The translations under genes and the position numbers were made by a program. This document shows positions 22,056 through 30,307 of a DNA stretch of 64,000 nucleotides, in pieces. Positions within the stretch are counted from its first letter, which is position 1, and every line of letters begins with the position of its first letter. Origin of the DNA: an uncultured Clostridia bacterium. GTDB taxonomy: Bacteria; Bacillota; Clostridia; Christensenellales; HGM11417. Below the pieces are notes generated by a model. It did not search any database. It was not told the DNA's origin and saw only the letters and a list, made by a program, of their open reading frames with translations. The stretch is taken from NCBI GenBank assembly GCA_944332455.1, contig CALVJY010000013.1, positions 1-64,000 on the forward strand, written 5' to 3'.

Positions 22056-24869
22056 TTACTTCCGGATCTCCAGCGTGACGGCGTTCAGGCCGAAGGGGAC
22101 GATCTGGTAATCGGGCGTAAAGTAGGGCGAGTTCCCGTCCTGCCAGGTGCCCAGCAGGGTAAAGTTGAAGGGCGAGACGGCCAGGGGTTCGGGATCCGGC
22201 TTGAAGTGATGGGGGCCGAAGGTGTTGCGGAGGCTGGACTTCAGGGTCAGCTCCAGCGTGTTTCTGCCCCGGACGAGGAAGGGCGTGATCTCCATCCGCT
22301 CGTTCAGCACAAAGGTCCCGGCCGGCCGGCCGTTGACTTTCAGATCCGCGGTCATGAAGCGCCCGCTCAGACGGAGGAAGGCTCTCCCCCCTTCGAAGTC
22401 GGTCTCGCCGGCAAAGCGCATCTTCCCCCCGAAGTAGGGATAGCCCTGCTCCTGGATGTCGGTGACGCCCACCTTTCCCCCGGCCGGCCGCAGGCAGCGG
22501 TCCCGGTCCACGGTGAAGTCTCCCCGCAGGTACATGGGTTCGATCTCGGTCTGGTAGGTCAGGCAGTTCCGGAGGCTCTCGGTGGCCATGGGGTCGTAGA
22601 GGATGAAATTCAGATCGTCCGCCTGCACGTAGTCCAGCTCCCGGACGATGAAGTTCTCCCCCGGGACGGGGACAAATTCGCCCTCCACGAACAGCAGGTC
22701 GAAGTCGCTCTTCTTCAGTTCCAGCGGCCTGCCGTTGACCGTGATCTGACCCTGCGCCTTCTCGGCCCGCAGGGTCAGCTTTTCCACCCCCTCGCCGCAG
22801 GTAAAGGCATAGCGCACCCAGAGTTTTCCGCGGTATTCGGCCTTGATCAGCTCCTCCGAGGCGGCGTAGACGTACCGCGGCGGGCCGAAAGTTTTGCCGT
22901 CCTTGGAATAGGTGATGAGATCCAAAGTCAGGTTGTTGGGGTCGTGCGCGGTCATGACGAAGCGGTCGGTCAGATCGGTCTCGGCGGCTTCCGTAAGATC
23001 GGGCTCCCCGCCCGCGGCCGGTCCCTTTTCGAGCAGTACGGCCAGCTCGTAGCGGTCCAGCGCCAGCTCCCGGCCGACGGGGGCCTCGGTCAGCCCCTCC
23101 AGATCCAGGCGGACGTAATCCTTTTTCAGGCCGATCCGGCAGGGATCCCCGGTGTTGAGGGCCAGCACCAGCTTTCCCTCCTCCCGGAAGTTGACCAGCA
23201 CCTGTCCGGGCTTTTCCACCGGGCAGTCAAAGCCCGCACACAGCCGCTCGTAGGAGAGATTGCCTTTCAGCCCGGCAAATTCCTTCATGCCGTCGGCCAC
23301 TTTGGGATCCCCGCCCAGCAGGCAAAGCCTGCCGCCGGCCCGGACAAATTCCCGCAAGAGCTCGGCCGTTTTGGGGGCCACGGCCTCCATCTCGGGGACC
23401 AGCACCGTGTCGTAGGCGCAATGGCCCACCTTCAGGGTCTTCCCCTCCACCCTGCCGAGATGCTCAAGAACGGTCTCGTCCAGGTACTGATGCGGAATGC
23501 TCCGGTCGGTCAGATCCCGGACCAGATCGTCAAAGCGGCCCTCGACGTCGCGGACGCTCTCGGCGTCCTTTTGGCGGTCATAGTGCAGCCAGATGTCCCG
23601 CATGGGATGGAGAACGCCCACGCCGGACTGTTCCCGGGTGCTGCCGACGAGGCAGCCAAGCCTGGCAAAGTAGTCGTTGAAGACCTTGTAGTCCTCCCAC
23701 CAGACCATGTGGTGAGAAAAGCAGGGCGGATGATCCAGCTTGCCCTGGCCGGCCAGCGAGTAGCTGGTCAGGTGCTGGCACATACGGTTGACCCCGTAGA
23801 TATATTGAAACTGGGCGATGTTCTTGAGTTCCCTGGGGGTGGCGTCCCAGCCGCTGCACCCGAAGGTCTCGGTCAGGATGAAGGGTTTGCCGGTCTGGGC
23901 GGCCACGCTGGCCACCTGCTTGGGCGAGATCTCGCAGTCGATCCCCCGGGCCAGCCAGTCGATGCCCGGCATATGCTCGACCTCGTAGCTGGGCATGGCG
24001 CCCGCGCCCCCCCACATCTGGGTGTAAAGTCGGTTTTCCTCCACGCTGTGCCCGGTCAGCTGGCAGCCGTGCGCGGTGCACCAGTCGTAGAGCCGCTTGT
24101 AGTAATTTTCGGTGTACAGCCGGTTCAGCTGGGCATAGTAGCGGTAGCGGAAGGTCCGGGAGGCCTCGTCGTCCCGGAACAGATAGACCAGGCCGTCCAG
24201 CACGTCCTCGCCGTAACGTTCCCGGAAGGCCGGGACCAGCATGCGGGTGTAGGGCGTCTCGTAGCGGTAGTACTGCGGCTCGTCCGTGAAGAAGCCGCGC
24301 AGGGTCTTGCCGAACTGATCGCCAAAGCGGGCGTAGTACTTTTCGTGGGTCTCCGCGATGAAGGCCGAGACCACGTCGGGATTTAAGATGTCGGTGTTGG
24401 CAGGGCTGGTATGCAGGTAAACGCAGTGATATTCCCCGGCCCCTTCCCCCTCCTTCAGCCGGCGGGCGTTCCCCTTTTCGTCCAGGGCATAGACGGCCAG
24501 GGCCTCGGGATCGAAGGCATCCCGGATCTCATAGCGCAGAAACTGGGCCCGGAACTCGGGGTTTTCCAGCAGTTTGCCCCCCACAAAGCCGGAGGGCCAG
24601 CCGTTCTCGTCGTAGATCCACAGTTCCATGTCCAGCCGGCCGGCGGCCTCCAGACAGGCGGCCATGCAGGCGAACCAGTCCTCGGAGAGGTACTCGGTGC
24701 GCAGGCCGAGGCGGGCGTGCAGGACGGCGCCGCCGATGCCGGCGGCCTTCATCTCCTCGAGCTGGCGGACCAGCTCCTCCTTGTCCAGCAGATTGTTCCA
24801 GCTCCAGAACGGGATGCTCCGGTACTTGTCCGTCTCCGGAGATCTCAGCAGCTGCAAAAGATCTTTCAT
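22056..24869 (-). CDS. Large glycoside hydrolase, GH106/alpha-L-rhamnosidase-like
   Basis: This is a 937-residue protein without a signal peptide. The N-terminal barrel-like block (FWSWNNLLDKEELVRQLEEM, GIGGAVLHARLG, LWIYDENGWPSGFVGGKL) is characteristic of GH106-like proteins. A middle part contains HSVEENRLYTQMWGGAGAMP and ILTETFGCSGWDATPRELK. A C-terminal beta-sandwich of GH2 sugar-binding type has RFMTADLKVNGRPAGTF. The start at ATG 24869 has GGAGGTCCC directly upstream and a strong promoter at 24900. The cytoplasmic location suggests it acts on imported rhamnosides. Exact specificity is not readable. Confidence 0.7.
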   Translation of the reverse strand: MKDLLQLLRSPETDKYRSIPFWSWNNLLDKEELVRQLEEMKAAGIGGAVLHARLGLRTEYLSEDWFACMAACLEAAGRLDMELWIYDENGWPSGFVGGKLLENPEFRAQFLRYEIRDAFDPEALAVYALDEKGNARRLKEGEGAGEYHCVYLHTSPANTDILNPDVVSAFIAETHEKYYARFGDQFGKTLRGFFTDEPQYYRYETPYTRMLVPAFRERYGEDVLDGLVYLFRDDEASRTFRYRYYAQLNRLYTENYYKRLYDWCTAHGCQLTGHSVEENRLYTQMWGGAGAMPSYEVEHMPGIDWLARGIDCEISPKQVASVAAQTGKPFILTETFGCSGWDATPRELKNIAQFQYIYGVNRMCQHLTSYSLAGQGKLDHPPCFSHHMVWWEDYKVFNDYFARLGCLVGSTREQSGVGVLHPMRDIWLHYDRQKDAESVRDVEGRFDDLVRDLTDRSIPHQYLDETVLEHLGRVEGKTLKVGHCAYDTVLVPEMEAVAPKTAELLREFVRAGGRLCLLGGDPKVADGMKEFAGLKGNLSYERLCAGFDCPVEKPGQVLVNFREEGKLVLALNTGDPCRIGLKKDYVRLDLEGLTEAPVGRELALDRYELAVLLEKGPAAGGEPDLTEAAETDLTDRFVMTAHDPNNLTLDLITYSKDGKTFGPPRYVYAASEELIKAEYRGKLWVRYAFTCGEGVEKLTLRAEKAQGQITVNGRPLELKKSDFDLLFVEGEFVPVPGENFIVRELDYVQADDLNFILYDPMATESLRNCLTYQTEIEPMYLRGDFTVDRDRCLRPAGGKVGVTDIQEQGYPYFGGKMRFAGETDFEGGRAFLRLSGRFMTADLKVNGRPAGTFVLNERMEITPFLVRGRNTLELTLKSSLRNTFGPHHFKPDPEPLAVSPFNFTLLGTWQDGNSPYFTPDYQIVPFGLNAVTLEIRK

Positions 24870-24899
24870 GGGACCTCCTCCCACAGTGGTTTTGTCCCA

Positions 24900-24928
24900 A
24901 TTATACCACATTCCCCCCGCCTTGTAAA
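24900..24928 (-). promoter_or_regulatory. Promoter of the GH106-like gene
   Basis: TTTACA (24923-24928), a 17-bp spacer ending AATGTGG, and TATAAT (24900-24905). Confidence 0.8.
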
Positions 24929-24947
24929 GGTTTTCGAAAGCCCGGAC

Positions 24948-24983
24948 AAAAAAAACCTTCCGCCCCGGCTCGGGAGGAAGGTC
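24948..24983 (-). terminator. Terminator of queT
   Basis: ACCTTCC/GGAAGGT stem around a GC-rich loop with a T8 tail on the minus strand. Confidence 0.8.
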
Positions 24984-25017
24984 ATCTTGAAGATCATGCC
25001 GGATTTTTTGGGCTCGG

Positions 25018-25569
25018 TCAGACCCCGCGGGGCTGACTGTCTGAGGGCGCCGGCTCTTCCCCGGCCGGCTCCTTTTCCCTTTGGAAAGAAGTGGCAAAGC
25101 GCATCAGAAAGCGGGAGCGGCGGACGGCCAGACAGAGGGGGATCCCCAGCCCGTACACCCAGACGCTCTGGGTCAAAAGGGTGGACAGCGCCATGGTCCA
25201 ATACCCCGTTGCGCCCCCGGAAAACATCCAGATCAGGGGCAGGCCCAGGGCGTTCAGCACCACCGGGAAGAGGCCGCCGATCAGGGGCTTTCTGACCAGC
25301 CGGGTCAGGACGGCTGCGACCAGGGTGATGACCGCCCCCAGGATGACGTCCATGGCGGTGGCCCCGGTCAGCAGGTTGGCCAGCAGACAGCCGACGGCAA
25401 GTCCCGGTACGGCCTCCACAAAAAAAACGGGCAGAAGCGTGAGCGCTTCGGCCGGGCGGACGTTGATGAAGTAGTCGGAGGCCAGTCCGCCCAGGGGAAC
25501 GGTGAGCGCCACATAGAGCGCCGCGATGAGCGCGGAGAGGGCCAGCTGCTTCAGGGTGAATTTTTTCAT
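25018..25569 (-). CDS. queT: QueT-family ECF transporter S component (queuosine precursor uptake)
   Basis: This is a 183-residue hydrophobic protein with about five or six membrane helices. VRPAEALTLLPVFFVEAVPGLAVGCLLANLL is read as the QueT/COG4708 signature (residues 37-67). The C-terminal tail is charged. Such S components deliver preQ0/preQ1 or queuine-type bases through the shared ECF module, which is not encoded here. A preQ1-I-like aptamer covers its ribosome binding site, which supports the substrate assignment independently. GAGG lies 9 nt before ATG. Confidence 0.88.
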   Translation of the reverse strand: MKKFTLKQLALSALIAALYVALTVPLGGLASDYFINVRPAEALTLLPVFFVEAVPGLAVGCLLANLLTGATAMDVILGAVITLVAAVLTRLVRKPLIGGLFPVVLNALGLPLIWMFSGGATGYWTMALSTLLTQSVWVYGLGIPLCLAVRRSRFLMRFATSFQREKEPAGEEPAPSDSQPRGV

Positions 25570-25578
25570 GAAAAAATA

Positions 25579-25619
25579 CCTCGGTTTTTTGATTTTGCAG
25601 GGTGAGCCGACACCTGCAG
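25579..25619 (-). promoter_or_regulatory. PreQ1-I-type riboswitch before queT
   Basis: On the minus strand GCAGG and CCTGC form the 5-bp P1. The loop holds TCGGCTCA, an A-rich tail (AAAATCAAAAAA) follows, and CCGA can pair with the loop TCGG to form the H-type pseudoknot. The last bases, GAGG, are the queT Shine-Dalgarno, so ligand binding would block translation. The fold and the CACCC segment match known preQ1-I members by eye. No covariance search was run. Confidence 0.75.
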
Positions 25620-25655
25620 GAGATCCCTTCCGGCGGAAGGGGCCTGCCGTTCTTT

Positions 25656-25700
25656 ATTTTAGCAGAAGTGTTTGCTTTTTGCAAGCGTTTGGAGTATAAT
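25656..25700. promoter_or_regulatory. Overlapping divergent promoters for queT and the flavin reductase gene
   Basis: Minus strand: TTGCAA (25679-25684), 17 bp, TAAAAT (25656-25661). Plus strand: TTGCTT (25672-25677), 17 bp, TATAAT (25695-25700). The two -35 boxes are only a few bases apart, so the promoters may compete. Confidence 0.7.
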
Positions 25701-25842
25701 AGGGACAAATATTTTTTGTTGAGGCGACGCCGCACGGAGCCGCGGTCTTTCCCATTCGTCTGCGACTTCCGGGAAGGTCCTGCCGAGGGGCAGGCGGGCT
25801 GGGCCGTCAGGCGGTCTCTGCGGGGCGCCCCGGGAGTTTTTC

Positions 25843-26322
25843 ATGAAATTTCAGCAGCAGTTGGAACAGTGCCTGACTTCGGGCGGGGTCTTTCTGACCT
25901 CGGGCGGAGAGGGCGAGCGCAACGTCATGACCATGGGCTGGGGCATGACCGGAGTGATGTGGGGAAAGCCCGTCTTTCTGGCCCCCGTCCGCACCACCCG
26001 CCACACCTTTGACCTCATCCAGAAGACCGGCTGCTATGCCGTCTGCATCCCCAAGTCCGACCGCAAAAAGGAGCTGGCCGTCTGCGGGAGCAAGAGCGGC
26101 CGGGACACCGACAAATTTGCCCTGACCGGCTTAAAGGCCCTCCCCTGCCGGCAGATCGACGCGCCCGCCGTCGCGGACTGTCTGGTGATCGAGTGCAAAG
26201 TGGCCTACCAGACCACCCTGGAAAAGAGCGCCCTGCCCGCCGACATCCGGGAGCGGTGGTATCAGAAAAACGACCTCCACACCCTGATGATCGGGGAGAT
26301 CGTGGACGAATACGAACTGTGA
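25843..26322 (+). CDS. Flavin reductase-like FMN-binding protein
   Basis: This is a 159-residue single-domain protein of the flavin reductase-like/FMN-binding split-barrel type. Landmarks are GGVFLTSGGEGERNVMTMGWG, PVFLAPVRTTRHTFDLIQKTG and YAVCIPKSDRKKELAVCGSKSGRD. GGGAG lies 6 nt before ATG. It may reduce or bind flavin or act as an electron-transfer partner; the substrate is unknown. Its TGA shares a base with the ATG of the HAD gene, so they form one operon. Confidence 0.82.
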   Translation: MKFQQQLEQCLTSGGVFLTSGGEGERNVMTMGWGMTGVMWGKPVFLAPVRTTRHTFDLIQKTGCYAVCIPKSDRKKELAVCGSKSGRDTDKFALTGLKALPCRQIDAPAVADCLVIECKVAYQTTLEKSALPADIRERWYQKNDLHTLMIGEIVDEYEL

Positions 26323-26993
26323 TGTGCCCGGCTTTTTCCGCCCAGACTCCCTCGCCGAAAAATCTTCTGTTTGATCTGGACGGCACGCTGACCGACCCCT
26401 ACGAGGGCATCTCCAGATCCGTCATTTCCGCGCTGGCCGCCTTCGGGATCCCCGAACCCGACCGGGCCGCGCTTTCGGCCTTCATCGGCCCGCCGCTGAT
26501 CGACTCCTTCATGGAATTTTACGGCTTCAGCCGGGCCGACGCGGAGAGGGCGGTCAAGATCTACCGCGCCTATTTTTCGGACAAGGGGCTGTTTGAAAAC
26601 GAGGTCTACCCCGGGATCCCGGAGGCCCTGGAGGCCCTGAAAAGGGCGGGAAAAAAGCTGTATGTGGCCACCGCCAAGCCCGAGGTCTTTGCCGGACGCA
26701 TCCTGGACCGCTTCGGGCTGTCTCCCTTTTTCGAGGGACTGACGGGCGCCACCTTGGACGGCAGCCGCTCCCGCAAGGACGAAGTCATCCGCTGCGCGCT
26801 GGACGCCTTTTCCCTTTCCCCGGCCGACTCGGTGATGATCGGGGACCGGAAGCACGACATCCTGGGCGCCAAAGCCCACGGCCTTTTTTCGGTGGGGGTG
26901 CTGTACGGCTACGGCAGCCGGGCCGAACTGGAGGCCGCCGGCGCCGACCGCCTGGCCGAAAACCCGGCCGATCTTGTGAACATTCTGCGCTGA
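26322..26993 (+). CDS. HAD-family phosphatase (phosphoglycolate phosphatase-like)
   Basis: This is a 223-residue HAD hydrolase of Gph/PgmB type. The nucleophile motif LLFDLDGTLTD is at residues 15-25. A helical cap (residues 25-90) follows, then motif II YVATAKPEVF, motif III lysine in SRKDEVI, and motif IV MIGDRKHDILGAKAHG. ATG 26322 overlaps the previous stop by one base. The substrate is probably a small phosphometabolite. A strong bidirectional terminator follows. Confidence 0.88.
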   Translation: MCPAFSAQTPSPKNLLFDLDGTLTDPYEGISRSVISALAAFGIPEPDRAALSAFIGPPLIDSFMEFYGFSRADAERAVKIYRAYFSDKGLFENEVYPGIPEALEALKRAGKKLYVATAKPEVFAGRILDRFGLSPFFEGLTGATLDGSRSRKDEVIRCALDAFSLSPADSVMIGDRKHDILGAKAHGLFSVGVLYGYGSRAELEAAGADRLAENPADLVNILR

Positions 26994-27039
26994 GGCCCTG
27001 ATCGCTTTTCCCGGCCCCGGCCCGGTCTTTGAACATGAC

Positions 27040-27077
27040 AAAGGGAACGGATCCCCCGCGGGATCCGTTCCCTTTTT
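27040..27077. terminator. Bidirectional terminator
   Basis: AAAGGGAACGGATCC and GGATCCGTTCCCTTTTT form a 15-bp stem around a CCCGCG loop, A-rich on one side and T-rich on the other. Confidence 0.9.
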
Positions 27078-27105
27078 GTTACAGTATGATCGATTTGATC
27101 GATCA

Positions 27106-27249
27106 TCAACATTTGACCGGCCCAAACAGTTTTCCGCCTCTGTCTTTCAGCAGAAAATGCCGTTGTTCAGTCGAAGGCAGGCAGGCCTTGAACTCCCCCG
27201 CCGTCTTTCGGGAGCGATAGGAAAGAAGCTGCCCGTCCTTCTCTTTCAC
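27106..27249 (-). CDS. Possible coupled 47-codon ORF after the CBS protein
   Basis: A GTG start overlaps the stop of the CBS gene in GTGA, and the frame runs 47 codons before TGA. The peptide is basic and polar (RSRKTAGEFKACLPSTEQRH). I do not recognise it, and no independent ribosome binding site exists. The overlap pattern is the only positive sign; it may be non-coding or a vestige. Confidence 0.3.
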   Translation of the reverse strand: MKEKDGQLLSYRSRKTAGEFKACLPSTEQRHFLLKDRGGKLFGPVKC

Positions 27250-28001
27250 AGGTAGGCCTCCAGCATGTTGTTGATCTCCAGCGTGTCGGCCACGGTGACG
27301 ATGCCCTCCGGGCGCTGGCCGATCTTTCCGTCCCGGGTCAGCACCACGGCCAGCAGCTTTTTGTTGCGCTCGAACAGTTCCAGCACGGCGGTGACGTCCG
27401 TCCCCGTGTCGCAGACCGCAAAACTTCTGCCCATGTCCCGGCGGCAGAGCTCCTCCACCGGGCGGGACAGAAAGGCTTCGGCCTCCACCCCCCGAGCCAA
27501 AGCCACGGCCAGCCCCTCCACGATGAGCTTGGGATAGATCATGCCCACCAGCTTCCCCTGCTCGGTGACCGGAAAATTGGAAAATCCGGTCCGCTCGATC
27601 TTCATGACGGCCTCCTTCAAGGCGGTGCCGACGTCCAGGCAGAGGGGGCGCTTGGCCACCGTCTCCATGCAGAGCGGCGGGCGCTGCAGAAGCTCGGCGA
27701 TGTGCTCGAAGTCCTCCACGACGTCGAGGTGGGGCTCGGCGATGATCTCCTCCCGGTCGCCGCCGTGCACGATGGCGTTGCGCAGCCGGGCATAGTCCTG
27801 CAATTTGGCCGAGACCGCCGCCACCGCCGGCGAGAGTTTGGCGCACCGCCGCACCGCCTCCGAAAAGCCGACGTGCAGCTCGATCCCGTACTTTTTGCGC
27901 AAAAAAGCGTCGGTGACGTTGTAGGCCCGGATGAACCTTCTGGCCGGCCCGGTGTCCGGCCGCTCTTTTCTTTGCCCTTCCCTTTGGTCTGCTCCGCTCA
28001 T
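27246..28001 (-). CDS. CBS-domain-pair protein with N-terminal HEPN-like helical domain
   Basis: This is a 251-residue cytoplasmic protein. Residues 20-85 are helical and include RLRNAIVHGGD, an R-x4-H motif like that of HEPN domains. Residues 100-250 form two CBS motifs (TALKEAVMKIERTGFSNFPVTEQGKLVGMI and TDVTAVLELFERNKKLLAVVL, DGKIGQ), which usually bind adenine nucleotides. Nucleotide-controlled RNase or binding activity is a speculation from this fusion. AGGAGG precedes ATG, and a consensus promoter lies only 27 nt upstream. Confidence 0.75.
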   Translation of the reverse strand: MSGADQREGQRKERPDTGPARRFIRAYNVTDAFLRKKYGIELHVGFSEAVRRCAKLSPAVAAVSAKLQDYARLRNAIVHGGDREEIIAEPHLDVVEDFEHIAELLQRPPLCMETVAKRPLCLDVGTALKEAVMKIERTGFSNFPVTEQGKLVGMIYPKLIVEGLAVALARGVEAEAFLSRPVEELCRRDMGRSFAVCDTGTDVTAVLELFERNKKLLAVVLTRDGKIGQRPEGIVTVADTLEINNMLEAYL

Positions 28002-28027
28002 GCCCGCGTCCTCCTGTGATTTTTTCT

Positions 28028-28056
28028 ATTATACCATGCAAAAGTCCGTCTGTCAA
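28028..28056 (-). promoter_or_regulatory. Consensus promoter of the HEPN-like/CBS gene
   Basis: TTGACA (28051-28056), 17 bp, TATAAT (28028-28033) with extended TGG. Both hexamers are perfect. Confidence 0.9.
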
Positions 28057-28161
28057 GGCGCCGGCAGACAATTTTTTCCCTCTCCGCTTCTTCCGGGCCG
28101 CTCTTTTGGCAGAGAGTTCCGGCCTCGGCGCCGTTTGCCGTCCGATCCGGCTGCCTCTGCC

Positions 28162-28200
28162 TAGAAGAAAGCCCCCGAGAAGGCGTTCTCGGGGGCTTTC
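28162..28200 (-). terminator. Terminator of the ferredoxin gene
   Basis: GAAAGCCCCCGAGAA/TTCTCGGGGGCTTTC, a 15-bp stem with a 4-nt loop and a T-rich tail. Confidence 0.8.
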
Positions 28201-28225
28201 GAAGGTCTTTGATTTGCCGGGCGCC

Positions 28226-28393
28226 TTACTTGGAGATGGCGTTGACCGGGCAGTTGTCGGCGCAGGCGCCGCACTCGATGCACTCGTCGGGGTTGATCTC
28301 GTAGTGATCGGCCCCTTCCTTGATGCAGGACACCGGGCAGTTCTCGGCGCAGGAGCCGCAGGAAATGCACTCGTCGCTGATCTTATAGGCCAT
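28226..28393 (-). CDS. 2x[4Fe-4S] ferredoxin
   Basis: This is a 55-residue clostridial-type ferredoxin beginning MAYKISDEC. The two cluster motifs CISCGSCAENCP and CIECGACADNCP are complete (C-x2-C-x2-C-x3-C-P twice). It is a low-potential electron carrier, and a plausible partner for NfnAB and other anaerobic enzymes. AGGAGGATTTACCC precedes ATG. Its promoter overlaps the 3' end of ricT, and it has its own terminator, so it is monocistronic. Confidence 0.97.
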   Translation of the reverse strand: MAYKISDECISCGSCAENCPVSCIKEGADHYEINPDECIECGACADNCPVNAISK

Positions 28394-28422
28394 GGGTAAA
28401 TCCTCCTAAACTGTTTTCCTTT

Positions 28423-28451
28423 ATTTTAGCACAATTCCGGAATTTGTTCAA
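28423..28451 (-). promoter_or_regulatory. Ferredoxin promoter
   Basis: TTGAAC (28446-28451), 17 bp, TAAAAT (28423-28428); the -35 box overlaps the ricT stop codon. Confidence 0.75.
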
Positions 28452-30289
28452 GTGTTTTGAGGGGTCGGCTCAATTTTTTCCTCTTTGCCGGCCTCCTCCC
28501 CGCCGCCCATCCGGTCGGCCAGTCCGCTCCAGCGGTCGCCGCCCCGGGTCTGGGGCTGGGCCTCCGCCTTGGGCGGTTCTCCCCCGGCGCGGCCGATAAA
28601 GCCGCCGTGGAACTCTGTCTTTTCTGCCTTGGGTTCCGCGAACTTCTCCCGCCTGGGTTCGCTCTGCCCGGAGCCCTCGGCGCGGCCGATAAAGCCGCCG
28701 TGAAACTCCGTCTTCTCCGCCTTGGATTCCGCAGCCTTCTCCCTCCTGGGTTCGCTCTGTCCGGATCCCTCGGCGCGGCCGATAAAGCCGCCGTGGAACT
28801 CTGTCCTCTCCGACTTGGGTTCCGCAGGCTTTTCCCGTCTGGGTTCGCTCTGTCCGGATCCCTCGGCGCGGCCGATGAAGCCGCCGTGAAACTCCGTCTT
28901 CTCCGCCTTGGGTTCCGCAGTCTTCTCCCGCCTGGGTTCGCTCTGTCCGGATCCCTCGGCGCGGCCGATAAAGCCGCCGTGGAACTCCGTCTTTTCTACC
29001 TTGGGTTCCGCAGCCTTCTCCCGCCTGGGTTCGCTCTGTCCGGATCCCTCGGCGCGGCCGATAAAGCCGCCGCGGAACTCCGTCTTCTCCGCCTTGGGTT
29101 CCGCAGTCTTCTCCCGCCTGGGTTCGCTCTGCCCGGAGCCCTCGGCGCGGCCGATGAAGCCGCCGTGAAACTCCGTCCTATCCGTCTTGGGTTCCGCAGC
29201 CTTCTCCCTCCTGGGTTCGTTCGGCCTGTTTCCCTCGTGACGGGCGCCCTGGGCCTCGGTCCGCTGGCGGCCCTCCCGGGGACGGTCGTCCTTCCGCTCG
29301 GGGCGGGGCTTTTTGCCCTCCCGCTCTCTGCGGCGGCCCTCCTCCGGCCTTTTGCGCTCCTGCTCCCGCCGGGGCTTCTGGGGCTCCGGCCTTTCGCCGG
29401 ACTCCTCCGGCTCGTCCAGCAGGGCCCGCAGCTCCTCGTCGTGCTCCTCCTCCTGACGGGCGGCCTCCTCGGCCATCGCCCGCTTTCCCTTGAGGTCGGC
29501 GGCGGGGTACTCCTTGAACTCGAACAGGCCGCCCTCCTTTTCCAGCTTGACCCGGCCCGTCATTTTGAGCAGGTTGACCGAGACCATCCGGCCCTTGCCG
29601 TCCGGGGTCTGGACTTCCGCTCCCACGGGGGGGATCTGCTTGGCGGAGACCGCATAGTGCTCGTTTTCATAGGCCAGGCAGCACATCAGCCGGCCGCACA
29701 GCCCGGAGATCTTGCCGGGATTTAAGGACAGGCCCTGGGTCTTGGCCATTTTGATGGACACCCTGGTAAAGTCCGCCAGATGGGAGGCGCAGCAGCAGGG
29801 CCGGCCGCAGGGGCCCAGGCCTCCCTTCATTTTGGTCTCGTCCCGGATGCCGATCTGCCGCAGTTCGATGCGGATGCGGAAATGCGCGGCCAGATCCTTG
29901 ACCAGCTCCCGGAAGTCCACCCGGTTGTCCGAAGTGAAATAGAAGATGACCTTGGCGCCGTCGAAGGTGAACTCGGCGTCCACCAGTTTCATGTCCAGAT
30001 TGTGGCGGGCCACCCGCTCCCTGGCGGCCTTCATGGCCTCCGGCCGCCTGGCCCGGTTGCGCTCCAGCTGGGCATAGTCCCGCCCGTCGGCCTTGCGGAT
30101 GACCCGCTTGAGGGGCTGGGGGACGTTTTTGTCCTCCACCTCCTTGGGGGGCACGGCGATCCTGCCGAACTCCACCCCCCGGGCGGTCTCCACGATGACG
30201 CCGTCCCCGAACTCGTAGGACTGCTCGTCGGGCTCGAAATAGTAGATCTTTCCCACCGGCCGGAACCGGACTCCGATGATTGTTTGCAT
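28448..30289 (-). CDS. ricT: PSP1-domain protein RicT (YaaT) with repetitive C-terminal tail
   Basis: This is a 613-residue protein. The first ~270 residues are the PSP1/RicT core, with cysteine motifs CGRPCCCASHL and GLCGRLMCCLAYE. In Bacillus, RicT joins RicA/RicF in an Fe-S complex that aids RNase Y-dependent RNA processing. The rest is a charged linker rich in Arg/Glu, then seven 31-residue repeats. ATG 30289 has GGAGG 8 nt upstream; an in-frame GTG 6 nt earlier is less likely. It follows holB as in Bacillus. The tail of about 340 residues is far longer than usual. Confidence 0.9.
   Translation of the reverse strand: MQTIIGVRFRPVGKIYYFEPDEQSYEFGDGVIVETARGVEFGRIAVPPKEVEDKNVPQPLKRVIRKADGRDYAQLERNRARRPEAMKAARERVARHNLDMKLVDAEFTFDGAKVIFYFTSDNRVDFRELVKDLAAHFRIRIELRQIGIRDETKMKGGLGPCGRPCCCASHLADFTRVSIKMAKTQGLSLNPGKISGLCGRLMCCLAYENEHYAVSAKQIPPVGAEVQTPDGKGRMVSVNLLKMTGRVKLEKEGGLFEFKEYPAADLKGKRAMAEEAARQEEEHDEELRALLDEPEESGERPEPQKPRREQERKRPEEGRRREREGKKPRPERKDDRPREGRQRTEAQGARHEGNRPNEPRREKAAEPKTDRTEFHGGFIGRAEGSGQSEPRREKTAEPKAEKTEFRGGFIGRAEGSGQSEPRREKAAEPKVEKTEFHGGFIGRAEGSGQSEPRREKTAEPKAEKTEFHGGFIGRAEGSGQSEPRREKPAEPKSERTEFHGGFIGRAEGSGQSEPRREKAAESKAEKTEFHGGFIGRAEGSGQSEPRREKFAEPKAEKTEFHGGFIGRAGGEPPKAEAQPQTRGGDRWSGLADRMGGGEEAGKEEKIEPTPQNT
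28583..29197 (-). repeat. Seven 93-bp tandem repeats in the RicT tail
   Basis: Units are spaced 93 bp apart (for example 28591, 28684, 28777). The consensus contains TEFHGGFIGRAEGSGQSEP followed by RREKxAEPKxEK. The last copy changes to GRAGGEPPK. Variation is limited to one or two residues per unit (K/R, A/V/S). Confidence 0.92.
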
Positions 30290-30307
30290 AGACACTTCCT
30301 CCGTCCG

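Noticed and set aside
28583..29197. CRISPR array
   Set aside because: The regular 93-bp repeats are in-frame protein repeats in RicT, without spacers.
28457..29725. 422-residue plus-strand open frame opposite ricT
   Set aside because: It is the antisense shadow of the GC-rich repeats, with repetitive Leu/Pro/Gly sequence, no ribosome binding site, and a well-supported gene on the other strand.
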